The notes: generated by a model not told the origin, from the letters alone. A stretch of 64,000 nucleotides of DNA from Marinifilum fragile JCM 15579 (GCF_001310955.1 NZ_BAZX01000006.1:1-64000), one strand, 5' to 3'. Counted from the first letter of the stretch, positions 33,739 through 43,028 are shown. Made by a program: numbers and translations.

Positions 33739-34944
33739 ATGAATGTATTTAAAGGAATCCAAAAGAAAGGTATTTTGACTTTCTTTTTGTTATTCAGTGT
33801 TTCTTTGGGTATTAAAGCCCAGGGAATTGAGTTCTTTCATGGAAATTTTGAAGAGGCAAAACTGAAGGCTAAAACGGAAAATAAACCCCTTTTTGTGGAT
33901 GTTTATACCTCGTGGTGTGGTCCATGTAAGAAGTTATCCAAGGAGGTGTTTCCGCAAAAGATTGTGGGAGATTATTTCAATAAATCATTTGTGTGTTTTA
34001 AACTGCAAGCTGATAAAAAGGACAGCAATAACCAGGAAATTGCGAATCAGTATCATGTGACAGCATACCCAACGCTAATGTGGTTGGACGGTGATGGAAA
34101 ACTTTTACATGTCTCTACAGGTTTTAAAGGACCGCAACAGTTAGTTGCTGAAGCAAAGGTTGTATTTGATGAAAACAAGAGACTTGGGTCTGCAATTGCG
34201 AAGTGGCATAATGGAGATCGTTCTCTACCAGTGGCTATAAAGTACTTTGCCTTTGATAAAAATTCTAAAGGAGAATTCAATGCCTATTTTAAAGGATTGA
34301 CCGAGGAGCAGAAGTTGGATAGCTTAACCTTCAAAGCTTTGGCAGTAGTGAAACTAGATTTGGACGGAGAGGTGTTCAAATATCTTGTACAGCACCGTAA
34401 AGATTACTTTAAAGTTGCTTATCCTTTTGAAGTAATGCGAGCAGTGGATAATAAAATTGATTATGAGTTGCAAAAAGAATACGGAAGCTCTAATTACAAT
34501 AAGGTAATTGAAAAATACAAACAAATTGGGTTTGAGGAACTGGATATGTTTGCCACTAGAGCGGCATGGATGAGTGGTATAAAGAATGCTGATTTTGTCG
34601 CTTTTGAAAAAGCAGCAAAAGAGTATATTCAAAAATTCTCTTCAAAAAATCCAGGAGTATATAATGAGTTGATATTGCGACTTTTTATGGCTAAAGGGAA
34701 TTTGGATTACTCGACATTTAAGAATCGTAAAGTTGTGCTTGAGTGGACAAAAGAATTAAAGAAAAACTGGCCAGTCGAAAGAGGAGTTTGTTATCCTGAG
34801 ATTTGTGCCTATTTTATTGCAGGAGATATTGAGGAAGCAAAAAAAATAGGAAACAAATGCTTAAAAGAAATAGAAGGAAAGACAGATTCTCGAACAAATA
34901 TGGAACGAGAATATATTGAGAGTATTTTGAAGAGTTTGGACTAA
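33739..34944 (+). CDS. Secreted thioredoxin-family protein
   Basis: A 401-residue protein with a signal peptide (to about residue 28, GIKAQG) and an N-terminal thioredoxin fold containing VDVYTSWCGPCKKL, with active-site Cys60 and Cys63. The cis-proline block is YHVTAYPTLMWLD. The last 250 residues are helical and unrecognised. It would act in the periplasm as a thiol oxidoreductase or reductase partner. It follows the STN-SusC/SusD pair after 266 bases, ends the unit before a terminator, and is common as the third gene of such loci. Its substrate could be disulfide-bearing proteins or peptides. Confidence 0.85.
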   Translation: MNVFKGIQKKGILTFFLLFSVSLGIKAQGIEFFHGNFEEAKLKAKTENKPLFVDVYTSWCGPCKKLSKEVFPQKIVGDYFNKSFVCFKLQADKKDSNNQEIANQYHVTAYPTLMWLDGDGKLLHVSTGFKGPQQLVAEAKVVFDENKRLGSAIAKWHNGDRSLPVAIKYFAFDKNSKGEFNAYFKGLTEEQKLDSLTFKALAVVKLDLDGEVFKYLVQHRKDYFKVAYPFEVMRAVDNKIDYELQKEYGSSNYNKVIEKYKQIGFEELDMFATRAAWMSGIKNADFVAFEKAAKEYIQKFSSKNPGVYNELILRLFMAKGNLDYSTFKNRKVVLEWTKELKKNWPVERGVCYPEICAYFIAGDIEEAKKIGNKCLKEIEGKTDSRTNMEREYIESILKSLD

Positions 34945-35061
34945 ATATTGAGTGTATAGATGCTAACTTAAACTTTAAGTGCCAGTGATCTCACTAATTG
35001 TTGTTTTTCATTAGAATTGAATCCGATTTTTGGTATTGTTGGCTCAATTTTATTGTTGTTG

Positions 35062-35100
35062 AAGAGGTTGTCTAAATAGAAAGACAACCTCTTTTGTTTT
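35062..35100. terminator. Terminator after the thioredoxin gene
   Basis: AAGAGGTTGTCT and AGACAACCTCTT form a 12-bp stem with an 8-base loop and a TTGTTTT tail. It also lies beyond the 3' end of the convergent LacI gene. Confidence 0.75.
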
Positions 35101-35191
35101 GGTGAAAACTTCTCGCAATTATGATCTCAATTTGAAATCTTAAGGAGAAATGTTCATTTTTAGCACTCTCTATGCGATCAGATATACTTGC

Positions 35192-36214
35192 TTACTTTCT
35201 GTTCGAAGATTCTCGTTCAATTAAATTAACAGGAAGAACTATGGTTTCCTGCCTGTTGCCAGTTTTGTTCTGGATAATATCCAATAAAAGTTCTGTTGCT
35301 TTGGTTCCCACATCAAATCCTGATTGTTCTACCGTGGTTAAAGATGGGCTAAGGTATTCCGAGAACGGTTCATTACTGAATCCAACTACTGCTACCTCTT
35401 CGGGTATCTTAATCCCTTTTTCTTTGGCATAAAGAATAATGCTAAGGGCAGTTGTATCATTACCAGCAAATATAGCATCAGGCGGATTGTCTGATTCCAA
35501 AAGTGTTTTTGCACATCTCAAACCATCTTCCCGGGTTAATGGACTTTCAATTATTAATTCTTCATTAATATCGATATGGTGTTTGCGCATTGCTTTTAAA
35601 AAGCCTTGAAGACGATTGATATATATATTCAAATGTTGTGGTCCGCTAATGTGTGCAATTCGTTTGCATCCTTTCGAAATAAGGTGTTCGGCAGCAATAA
35701 ATCCACCCTTAAAATCATCCACCACTACCTTGCTTGTCTCTAATTCGTCTACAACTCTATCGAAAAATACAAGTGGTATATTTCTGTTGGTAAAGGTTTT
35801 ATAGTGGTCGTAGTTTTCAGCTTTCAAGGCTACCGAAGAGATTACACCATCTACCCTCGAAGCAAAAAGCGTTTGTACACAATCGGATTCTCTTTCTTCC
35901 AGGTCATTGGATTGACAAATGATAACGTTAAAACCCTTTTTGCGAGCAAATTCCTCAATACCAGTAATTGCAGAAGAGAAGAAGTAACGGCTTATTCTGG
36001 GAATAATCACACCAATGGTATTTGTGCAACTTGTGCGCAAGTTAGATGCAAGCGCATTGGGTTGATAACCCAACTGTTTTGCCATGTCTTTTACTGCCTT
36101 TTTTGTCTTTTCGCTGATGCGAGCATTGTCATTAAGAGCTCTGGATACGGTCGATCCGGAGATATTTAATGCTTTGGCAATATCGTGTATGGTAACGTTA
36201 TTCTCGTTCTTCAT
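35192..36214 (-). CDS. LacI-family transcriptional regulator of the uronate genes
   Basis: A 340-residue LacI/GalR protein. Helix-turn-helix at residues 6-25 (VTIHDIAKALNISGSTVSRA), hinge with ALASNLRTSCTNTIGVIIP near 53-70, and a periplasmic-binding-protein-like effector domain to the end (DGVISSVALKAENYD, VVDDFKGGFIAAEHLISKG, DAIFAGNDTTALSIILYAK). It is divergent from kduI, with about 320 bases between, which holds three ATCGAT-centred palindromes. It probably represses or activates the uronate operon and itself. The effector may be a pathway intermediate such as KDG or KDPG (inference from KdgR-type regulators). Confidence 0.9.
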   Translation of the reverse strand: MKNENNVTIHDIAKALNISGSTVSRALNDNARISEKTKKAVKDMAKQLGYQPNALASNLRTSCTNTIGVIIPRISRYFFSSAITGIEEFARKKGFNVIICQSNDLEERESDCVQTLFASRVDGVISSVALKAENYDHYKTFTNRNIPLVFFDRVVDELETSKVVVDDFKGGFIAAEHLISKGCKRIAHISGPQHLNIYINRLQGFLKAMRKHHIDINEELIIESPLTREDGLRCAKTLLESDNPPDAIFAGNDTTALSIILYAKEKGIKIPEEVAVVGFSNEPFSEYLSPSLTTVEQSGFDVGTKATELLLDIIQNKTGNRQETIVLPVNLIERESSNRK

Positions 36215-36537
36215 TTTAATTATAGAGGTATTAATTCACGCTACAAAGATGCAATAAATTTTTATAAATAGCCTTAATGTGACAAATAAAAGGTAATCGA
36301 TTGTGCAGAATAAATTTAAATAGAAAAAAATATAGTGAGTTGTAAAAGCTTTGAAAAGTAAGTGTTTGTTATTGTCTTGGTAGGTTTTATTATCGATTGA
36401 AAAAAGTAAAAAACAAGAATATAAAGACAATCGATTGCACGATTCATTTGCATTTTCTTTCTTTGTATCCATCGAGGGGTGAGAAAACAGATCACCCTAC
36501 TCGGTTAGAATTTTTCAAATTATTAAAATAGTTAGCA
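36215..36537. promoter_or_regulatory. Divergent regulatory region lacI/kduI with operator-like palindromes
   Basis: Three ATCGAT-centred sites: TAATCGATTG (36294-36303), TTATCGATTG (36390-36399) and the perfect palindrome CAATCGATTG (36428-36437). The last continues as GCAC, near-symmetric with flanking GACA. LacI-family operators are usually pseudo-palindromes with a central CG, so these are likely operators. The spacing between sites is about 96 and 38 bases. The sequence ACTCGGTTAGA at 36499-36509, just before kduI, recurs before the SusC gene at 47555. Confidence 0.55.
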
Positions 36538-37380
36538 ATGGGATTGAAATACGAAGAAAGATATGCTACCCATCCAGCGGATGCTAAAAACTACGATACC
36601 AATCGATTAAGAGATGAGTATTTGGTGCAGAATATCATGGAAGAAGGTAATGTTAACCTTACTTACTCACAGTACGATCGTTTGATTGTTGGTGGTGCAG
36701 TACCTGTAAATGAAACATTAAAGTTAGAAAGCATTGATCCATTAAAGGCGGAGTATTTCTTGGAAAGAAGAGAGCTAGGAATAGTTAATGTAGGTGGAAA
36801 AGGAAGTGTTTCGGTTGACGGTGAAGTATACGAACTGGACTATAAAGAAGCTTTGTATGTAGGAAAAGGAAAAAAAGAAATCTTGTTTAGCAGTGAGAAT
36901 GCTGAAAATCCTGCTCATTTCTACATGAACTCAGCTCCTGCTCACGAAGTATTTCCAACAGTGAAAATTGGACGTGAAGATGCAATCATCATTGAATTGG
37001 GTGAGCCAGAAAATTCGAACAGAAGAACCTTGAACAAGTTGATTGTTTCGGATACCATTAAAACCAATCAATTGCAAATGGGGATGACCGAGTTGCACCC
37101 AGGTAGTGTATGGAATACCATGCCAGCTCATACGCATAGCAGAAGAATGGAAGCTTACTTCTATTTCGAAGTGCCAAAAGGTCAGGCAATCTGTCACTTT
37201 ATGGGAGAACCAAAAGAAACTCGTCACTTGTGGATGGGGAACGAGGAAGCTGTTTTCTCTCCAACCTGGTCGATTCACTCGGCTGCCGGTACAAGTGACT
37301 ACACTTTTATCTGGGGTATGGGAGGTGAAAACCTTGACTATGGTGATATGGATATCTGTCAACCAGATGAATTGCGTTAA
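36538..37380 (+). CDS. kduI: 5-dehydro-4-deoxy-D-glucuronate isomerase (KduI)
   Basis: A 280-residue cupin of the KduI family. It isomerises 5-keto-4-deoxyuronate, formed from the unsaturated uronates left by polysaccharide lyases and GH88/GH105 enzymes, to 2,5-diketo-3-deoxygluconate. The metal ligands are visible: His198, His200 and Glu205 in PAHTHSRRMEAYFYFE and His247 in PTWSIHSAAG. The N-terminal block MGLKYEERYATHPADAKNYD also fits, and the length equals E. coli KduI (278). It opens the operon: kduD follows after 35 bases. Regulated from the LacI-type palindromes upstream. Confidence 0.95.
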   Translation: MGLKYEERYATHPADAKNYDTNRLRDEYLVQNIMEEGNVNLTYSQYDRLIVGGAVPVNETLKLESIDPLKAEYFLERRELGIVNVGGKGSVSVDGEVYELDYKEALYVGKGKKEILFSSENAENPAHFYMNSAPAHEVFPTVKIGREDAIIIELGEPENSNRRTLNKLIVSDTIKTNQLQMGMTELHPGSVWNTMPAHTHSRRMEAYFYFEVPKGQAICHFMGEPKETRHLWMGNEEAVFSPTWSIHSAAGTSDYTFIWGMGGENLDYGDMDICQPDELR

Positions 37381-37415
37381 GAAGTTGTTGTGTTATTAAT
37401 TATATAGTAGTTGTT

Positions 37416-38207
37416 ATGATTTTAGATTTATTTAGGTTAGAAGGAAAGGTTGCATTGGTTACTGGTGCTACTCATGGTATTGGGATGGCCATTGCAACCG
37501 CTTTAGCAGAAGCAGGGGCAAAAATTGTTGTAAATGATATTTCGCCAGATGCTTTGGAAAGAGGTAAAGCAGCTTATGCTGAAAAAGGCATTGAAATGCA
37601 CGGTTACATTTTCGATGTTACCGATGAAGAAGCAGTAAAAGCAGGTATTGCACAAATCGAAGATGAGATTGGTCCTATTGGAATTCTTGTAAACAACGCT
37701 GGTATCATCAAGCGTGTTCCTATGCAGGATATGGAAGTAAAAGACTACCGTCAGGTAATTGATATTGACTTGGTAGGTCCTTTCATTATGGGTAAATACG
37801 TTGGTAGAAGAATGATTGAGCGCCGTGAAGGTAAAATCATTAACATTTGCTCAATGATGAGTGAACTTGGACGTAATGATGTTTGTGCTTATGCATCGGC
37901 AAAAGGTGGATTGAAGATGTTGACCAGAAATATGGCAACAGAATGGGCGAAATACGGAATCCAAACCAACGGAATTGGTCCTGGTTATTTTGCCACTTCT
38001 CAAACAGCACCAATTCGTGTTGATGGTCATCCATTTAACGAATTTATCATTAACCGTACGCCAGCAGCTCGATGGGGTGATCCAGAAGATTTAGGAGGTA
38101 CAGCAGTATTTCTTGCTTCAAAAGCATCAGACTTTGTTAATGGACATGTGGTGTATGTTGATGGTGGTATTCTTGCTACCATTGGAAAACCTTCAAACGA
38201 AGAATAG
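37416..38207 (+). CDS. kduD: 2-dehydro-3-deoxy-D-gluconate 5-dehydrogenase (KduD), SDR family
   Basis: A 263-residue short-chain dehydrogenase. The Rossmann motif TGATHGIG near residue 14, NNAG near 90, Tyr159 and Lys163 in the YASAKGG catalytic block, and the NGIGPGYFATSQTAPI region are all present. KduD reduces 2,5-diketo-3-deoxygluconate to 2-keto-3-deoxygluconate with NADH. The gene follows kduI directly, which separates it from the near-identical gluconate 5-dehydrogenases. A terminator-like hairpin follows, so kduI-kduD may make a separate transcript. Confidence 0.93.
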   Translation: MILDLFRLEGKVALVTGATHGIGMAIATALAEAGAKIVVNDISPDALERGKAAYAEKGIEMHGYIFDVTDEEAVKAGIAQIEDEIGPIGILVNNAGIIKRVPMQDMEVKDYRQVIDIDLVGPFIMGKYVGRRMIERREGKIINICSMMSELGRNDVCAYASAKGGLKMLTRNMATEWAKYGIQTNGIGPGYFATSQTAPIRVDGHPFNEFIINRTPAARWGDPEDLGGTAVFLASKASDFVNGHVVYVDGGILATIGKPSNEE

Positions 38208-38229
38208 TTAGTAAAGTTGTGTACAATAT

Positions 38230-38298
38230 GGAAAGGAAGAATGAATAAATAATGGCGTTGCTGGGGAGTGAGCCCATAACTCTTCCTTTCCTTTTTTA
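38230..38298 (+). terminator. Terminator or attenuator inside the uronate operon
   Basis: GGAAAGGAAGA (38230-38240) pairs perfectly with TCTTCCTTTCC (38281-38291), followed by a T-run (TTTTTT). The loop is 40 bases. It separates kduI-kduD from the DUF4861 gene. Confidence 0.6.
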
Positions 38299-38366
38299 GT
38301 TTACCGATTGGCTATAAGTTCTCTTTTATAGAACTAGTTGAATAAGCACTTTTGATAGAAAAGACC

Positions 38367-39629
38367 ATGAAAAGATATTTTGTTGTTGCTGCCTTGGCTT
38401 TTGTTTTTCAGTCCTGTACAACTCCGTCCTTAGAGTTGAAAAATGAATTGCATGAAAATAGAACAGATGCACCTGTTGTAATCAGCAGGGCAGATGTAAA
38501 GAAATTAGTAGGTGAAATTCCTGCCGATAAGGTTCCTGTTGTATTAGGAGCCGATGGCAAACATATACCATCACAGGTTGATGATTTGGACCGTGATGGA
38601 AATTGGGATGAGTTGGTATTTGTTAGCAATTTTGCCTCAAATGAAACCAAACGTCCTCAAGTAAAATTGGTTTCATTAAATGAAATTCCACAATATACCA
38701 TCCGTACCAATGTTCGTTTGGGCGAAGGTAGTATTGAAGAAGGATTTGAAGGTGTTGATCAGGCAGTTTCTCCCAAAGGATATACTGGAGTTCCTGTAAA
38801 ATATCAGGCGGAAAGTGTAAGCTGGGAAAATGATATAATGGGATTCCGTAACTACTTCGATTGTCGCAATGCAAAAGACTTATTCGGTAAGCTTTCTCCT
38901 GAAATGGTGATGAATAAAATCGGTACCAAAACAAGCGGTTCCTACCACAAATTATCAGATTGGGGAATGGATGTATTGCACGTTGGACCATCATTGGGAT
39001 CTGGCGGTTTAGCAATGTTTCACAAAGATTCTCTTTATCGATTAGGAAGTGTTGAGCGTTTCGAATTTCAGCTTGTATCTCGTGGTCCTGTGCGTTCTAT
39101 TTTTGATTTGAAATTATCAGGTTGGAATGTTGATGGTAAGATGTTGAATGCTACTGAAAGAATTTCGATTTGGGCTGGAAAATATTGGTTCCAAAGTGAT
39201 GTTACTGTTGAAGGTCTTGAAGAAGAAGCTGAATTGGCAACAGGAATTGTTACCAGCTATTTGAAAGAGGAAAAGCCATTTGAATTTGAAGCGAACAAAG
39301 AATTCACAGGTGTTGCTACTCACGACAAGCAATCAATGAATGAGGATTTCCTTGGATTGGGAATTCTTGTGAAATCTGCTGAGAAAGTAAGAACAGGTGA
39401 TGCTCCTTTATTGTCGGAAAATGTAATTAAAGGCAGCCGATGGAATCAGCCAGTTGGAGAAACTCACTTTGTAACTCAGAAGATTTCGAATAACAAAGCA
39501 GCTACACATTACTTTTTTGCAGTTTGGGAAAAAGAAGATGCAAACTGGGCCAAGAAGGAAAGTTTTAAAGACTTAATGAAGAAGCAAGCTGAAGAGTTGA
39601 GTTCGCCAATCGTGGTAAGTATAAAATAG
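38367..39629 (+). CDS. DUF4861 family lipoprotein
   Basis: The protein has a lipoprotein signal (MKRYFVVAALAFVFQSCTTP, Cys17) and about 400 residues matching DUF4861: NELHENRTDAPVVISRADVK, then VPVVLGADGKHIPSQVDDLD, WDELVFVSNF, a YRNYFDC block, LHVGPSLGSGGLAMF and a RGPVRSIFDLKL segment. The family is a beta-sandwich found in loci for uronic-acid polysaccharides; no activity is firmly known to me. A TTG upstream at 38352 would add MIEKT; the ATG at 38367 gives a normal signal. It lies between kduD and the KDG kinase gene, with kdgK 24 bases downstream. A periplasmic or surface carbohydrate-binding or acting role is likely. Confidence 0.85.
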   Translation: MKRYFVVAALAFVFQSCTTPSLELKNELHENRTDAPVVISRADVKKLVGEIPADKVPVVLGADGKHIPSQVDDLDRDGNWDELVFVSNFASNETKRPQVKLVSLNEIPQYTIRTNVRLGEGSIEEGFEGVDQAVSPKGYTGVPVKYQAESVSWENDIMGFRNYFDCRNAKDLFGKLSPEMVMNKIGTKTSGSYHKLSDWGMDVLHVGPSLGSGGLAMFHKDSLYRLGSVERFEFQLVSRGPVRSIFDLKLSGWNVDGKMLNATERISIWAGKYWFQSDVTVEGLEEEAELATGIVTSYLKEEKPFEFEANKEFTGVATHDKQSMNEDFLGLGILVKSAEKVRTGDAPLLSENVIKGSRWNQPVGETHFVTQKISNNKAATHYFFAVWEKEDANWAKKESFKDLMKKQAEELSSPIVVSIK

Positions 39630-39653
39630 ATAACAAGGAAAAGATAGATAGAG

Positions 39654-40694
39654 ATGAGTAATAAGGTAGTTACTTTTGGAGAGATCATGTTGCGTTTGGC
39701 AACACCTGGATATGAAAGATTTTCGCAAGCATCAGAATTTACTGCTACTTATGGTGGTGGAGAAGCGAACGTGGCTGTTTCTTTGGCAAACTATGGTATT
39801 GAATCGAGCTTTGTGACTCGTTTACCAAAGAACGACATTGCACGTGCATGCGAGATGGATTTGAGAAAGTATGGCGTGAATACTGATAACATCATTCATG
39901 GTGGAGATCGATTAGGTATATACTTTTTGGAAACAGGAGCGGTAAGCCGTGGAAGTAAAGTAGTTTACGATCGTGCACATTCTGCAATTTCTCAAATCGA
40001 GAAAGGAATGATCGATTGGGATAAAGTATTCGAAGGAGTAAGTTGGTTCCACTGGACAGGAATTACTCCAGCTATCTCACAAGGTGCTGCTGACGTGTGT
40101 TTGGAAGCAATTAATGCTGCAAATGAAAGAGGTATTACAGTTTCTTGTGATTTAAATTACAGAAAGAACCTATGGAAGTATGGCAAGTCTGCTGGTGAAG
40201 TTATGCCTGCTTTGGTTGCCGGTACAGATGTGGTTCTTGGTAATGAAGAGGACGCCGAAAAAGTATTGGGAATCAAACCTGAAGGTGTTGATGTAACAGG
40301 TGGTCATGTTGAGGCTGATGCATATTTGTCAGTATCAGAACAAATCATGACGCAATTCCCTCGTTGTAAGAAAGTAATTACTACTTTGCGTGGCTCTATT
40401 AATGCGAATCACAATTCATGGTCAGGAGTATTGTATGACGGAAAAGAGTTGTTCAAAGCAAACAACACTTACCAGATTACTCATATTGTTGATCGTGTTG
40501 GTGGTGGAGATTCATTCATGGGAGGTTTAATCTACGGGTTGCTAACCTGGCCGAATGACAATCAGAAAGCCTTGAATTTTGCTGTAGCTGCCTCTTGTTT
40601 GAAACACACTATTTATGGTGACTACAATCAGGTTACGGTTGAAGAAGTTGAGAAACTAATGGATGGTGATGCATCAGGTCGTGTTGCAAGATAA
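39654..40694 (+). CDS. kdgK: PfkB-family sugar kinase, probable 2-keto-3-deoxygluconate kinase
   Basis: A 346-residue ribokinase-fold enzyme. TFGEIMLRLATPGYERFSQA and YGGGEANVAVSLANYGIES near the N-terminus bind sugar. RVGGGDSFMGGLIYG near 281-295, with Asp286 as the catalytic base, is the C-terminal signature (the family's usual GAGD reads GGGD here). KdgK phosphorylates KDG to KDPG with ATP. The assignment to KDG rests on the MLRLATP start and on its position directly before the KDPG aldolase gene (17-base gap). Confidence 0.9.
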   Translation: MSNKVVTFGEIMLRLATPGYERFSQASEFTATYGGGEANVAVSLANYGIESSFVTRLPKNDIARACEMDLRKYGVNTDNIIHGGDRLGIYFLETGAVSRGSKVVYDRAHSAISQIEKGMIDWDKVFEGVSWFHWTGITPAISQGAADVCLEAINAANERGITVSCDLNYRKNLWKYGKSAGEVMPALVAGTDVVLGNEEDAEKVLGIKPEGVDVTGGHVEADAYLSVSEQIMTQFPRCKKVITTLRGSINANHNSWSGVLYDGKELFKANNTYQITHIVDRVGGGDSFMGGLIYGLLTWPNDNQKALNFAVAASCLKHTIYGDYNQVTVEEVEKLMDGDASGRVAR

Positions 40695-40711
40695 ATTCAT
40701 AATTAGAAAAA

Positions 40712-41383
40712 ATGGCTAGATTTTCAAGAATAGAAGTTGCATTAAAAATGAAAGAAACAGGAATGATTCCTGTGTTCTTTCATAAAGATATAGAGATTTG
40801 TAAAGAGGTGGTGAAAGCCTGTTATAAGGGAGGAGCACGGCTTTTTGAATTCGTAAACAGAGGAGATTACGCTCATGAAATTTTTGCAGAGCTAAATAAA
40901 TGGGCAGCTAAAGAATGCCCGGAAATGATAATGGGTGTTGGTTCTGTAATTGATGCAGGAACAACTTCATTGTACATTCAGTTGGGAGCTAACTTTGTAG
41001 TTTCTCCAATCTTGAATGCAGAAATGGCAAAAGTTTGTAATCGCAGAAAGGTTGCCTGGTCTCCTGGTTGTGGTTCTCTTACTGAAATTTCATACGCAGA
41101 AGAGCTGGGAGCTGAAGTAGTGAAAATTTTCCCTGGTGCTCAGGTAGGAGGTCCGGAATTCGTTAAGGCTGTTAAAGGTCCTTTCCCTTGGTCATCAATC
41201 ATGCCAACAGGAGGTGTGAAGCCTGACGAGGAAAACTTGAAATCTTGGTTTGATGCAGGAGTTCACTGCGTTGGAATGGGGTCTCAGTTGATGCTAAAGA
41301 AAGAGGATGGCTCTTTTGATTATCAGGGCATCGAAGAGGCAACAGTTAAAGCTTTCGAGATTATTAAGAAATTGAAAAAATAG
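40712..41383 (+). CDS. eda: 2-dehydro-3-deoxy-phosphogluconate (KDPG) aldolase
   Basis: A 223-residue class I aldolase of the Eda family. The Schiff-base lysine is Lys138 in EVVKIFPGAQVGG. FEFVNRGD near 47-54 gives the catalytic Glu region, and MPTGGVKPDEENLKSWFDAG is the phosphate-binding loop. It splits KDPG into pyruvate and glyceraldehyde-3-phosphate, the last step of uronate breakdown here. It sits between kdgK and the MFS carrier (32-base gap), in one transcription unit. Confidence 0.92.
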   Translation: MARFSRIEVALKMKETGMIPVFFHKDIEICKEVVKACYKGGARLFEFVNRGDYAHEIFAELNKWAAKECPEMIMGVGSVIDAGTTSLYIQLGANFVVSPILNAEMAKVCNRRKVAWSPGCGSLTEISYAEELGAEVVKIFPGAQVGGPEFVKAVKGPFPWSSIMPTGGVKPDEENLKSWFDAGVHCVGMGSQLMLKKEDGSFDYQGIEEATVKAFEIIKKLKK

Positions 41384-41415
41384 GAAGTGTTGATCTTCGT
41401 TAAAAAGAAATAAAT

Positions 41416-42735
41416 ATGAGTGGAACAGGTTTAGAAAAGCCGGCAGGAAATTACAGATATAGAATTCTTGCCTTACTCTTTGCTGCAACAACCATAAACT
41501 ATATGGATCGCAGTATTATGGGAGTGTTAGGCCCTACTTTAATGGAGAAATTCCATTGGAGTAACGCTGATTACGGATACATCAATATGGCATTTAAAGC
41601 CGCATATGCTATTGGTATGATTACGATGGGTGGTGTAATCGATCGATTTGGAACCAAGATTGGATATACATTATCTATTGCCATCTGGAGTATATTTGGT
41701 ATGCTTCATGCGGCAGTACGTCCAGCATTTGCCTTGGTAGGTTTTATTGGAGCTAGATTTGGTTTAGGTATTGGTGAAGCTGGTAACTTTCCTGCAGCGG
41801 TTAAAACAGTTGCGGAGTGGTTTCCAAAAAAAGACCGTGCTTTTGCAACAGGTATTTTCAATGCGGGAGCGAATATCGGAGCAATATTAGCACCAGCAAT
41901 GATTGCATTGGTTGTTGCAGGTAATGGAGATAATTGGCAGTTTGCATTCTTAACTACAGGTGTTTTAAGCGGAATATGGGTAACGCTATGGTTAAGAACA
42001 TACAAGAAGCCAGAGGAACATCCGAAAGTTTCAAAGGAAGAATTGGATTATATCCTGCAAGATAATAAAACACAAACTCAGGAAGGGAAAGATAAGAAGT
42101 TAGCATGGTCTCGTGTATTGCCACTAAGACAGACATGGGCTTTTGCCATAGGTAAAATTACCGATGCAGTTTGGTTCTTTTTCTTATTTTGGAGTGGAAT
42201 TTTCTTCAAACAGAAGTTTGGTTTAGATGATATTAAAGAATTGAGTGGAGCTTTTGTAATAATTTTTATTACAGCTGATGTAGGTAGTATATTAGGTGGG
42301 TATTTGTCCAAGTTTTTTATTAACCGTGGATGGAGTTTGAACGCAGCACGTAAGGTTTCCTTGTTAATTTGTGCACTATGTATTGCTCCTGTAGCTTTCG
42401 CAGCTTTAACAGATAATGTTTGGATTGCGGTATGTTTAATAGCTTTGGCTTCTGGAGGTCATCAAGCCTGGTCGGCAAACTTGTTTACCATTGTTTCGGA
42501 CGTAATGCCGAAGAAAGCAATTGCATCTGTAGTTGGAATTGGTGGAATGGTTGGTGCCATTGCAGGTATGTTGGTTGACTTTGCTTTAGGGAATGGTTTA
42601 GACTCATCAGGAAATTCATTTTATTTCTGGATGTTCTTGGTTGCAGGTTTACTATATCTTGTGATTCTAGGAATCATACATTTAATGCTACCTAAATTGA
42701 AGCCATTGAACGAGGATTTGCAACTTAGCGAATAG
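41416..42735 (+). CDS. MFS transporter, hexuronate (ExuT/anion:cation symporter) type
   Basis: A 439-residue major facilitator with 12 predicted helices. The NYMDRSIMGVLGPTLMEKF start and GGVIDRFGTKIGY loop are typical of the anion:cation symporter group with ExuT (galacturonate/glucuronate) and related sugar-acid carriers. GLGIGEAGNFPAAVKTVAEWFP in helix 4-5 is the same group's motif. It would bring uronates or unsaturated monouronates across the inner membrane. The last gene of the kduI-to-carrier block, followed by a terminator. Confidence 0.88.
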   Translation: MSGTGLEKPAGNYRYRILALLFAATTINYMDRSIMGVLGPTLMEKFHWSNADYGYINMAFKAAYAIGMITMGGVIDRFGTKIGYTLSIAIWSIFGMLHAAVRPAFALVGFIGARFGLGIGEAGNFPAAVKTVAEWFPKKDRAFATGIFNAGANIGAILAPAMIALVVAGNGDNWQFAFLTTGVLSGIWVTLWLRTYKKPEEHPKVSKEELDYILQDNKTQTQEGKDKKLAWSRVLPLRQTWAFAIGKITDAVWFFFLFWSGIFFKQKFGLDDIKELSGAFVIIFITADVGSILGGYLSKFFINRGWSLNAARKVSLLICALCIAPVAFAALTDNVWIAVCLIALASGGHQAWSANLFTIVSDVMPKKAIASVVGIGGMVGAIAGMLVDFALGNGLDSSGNSFYFWMFLVAGLLYLVILGIIHLMLPKLKPLNEDLQLSE

Positions 42736-42787
42736 CTTCACAATAATTTTATAATTGACGATTGAATAATTGTTAATCTGTTTGGTT

Positions 42788-42832
42788 AAAGGCAAAGTTG
42801 CATTCATTGGAATCGACTTTGCCTTTTTTTAA
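42788..42832 (+). terminator. Terminator after the uronate operon
   Basis: AAAGGCAAAGT and ACTTTGCCTTT form an 11-bp stem with a 17-base loop and a T-run. Confidence 0.75.
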
Positions 42833-43028
42833 GATCTATTTAATAGAATTTATCAAGTATAACTTGAGTCTGTTAAATAGATAAAATAAGAATTATTGGA
42901 AGCATTGTTTAATAGCAACATATCAGTAAAATATACCGGTCTATTTAATTTTTGAATGCGATAGGAAATGATTTAATTTGTTGCTACAAGGAAGACTCAA
43001 TCTTGTTGTTAAAAAATACCTGTAACCT

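Noticed and set aside
36538-38207. Alginate catabolism
   Set aside because: Alginate loci usually have KdgF and a DEH reductase and lack KduI/KduD; no alginate lyase is in the window.
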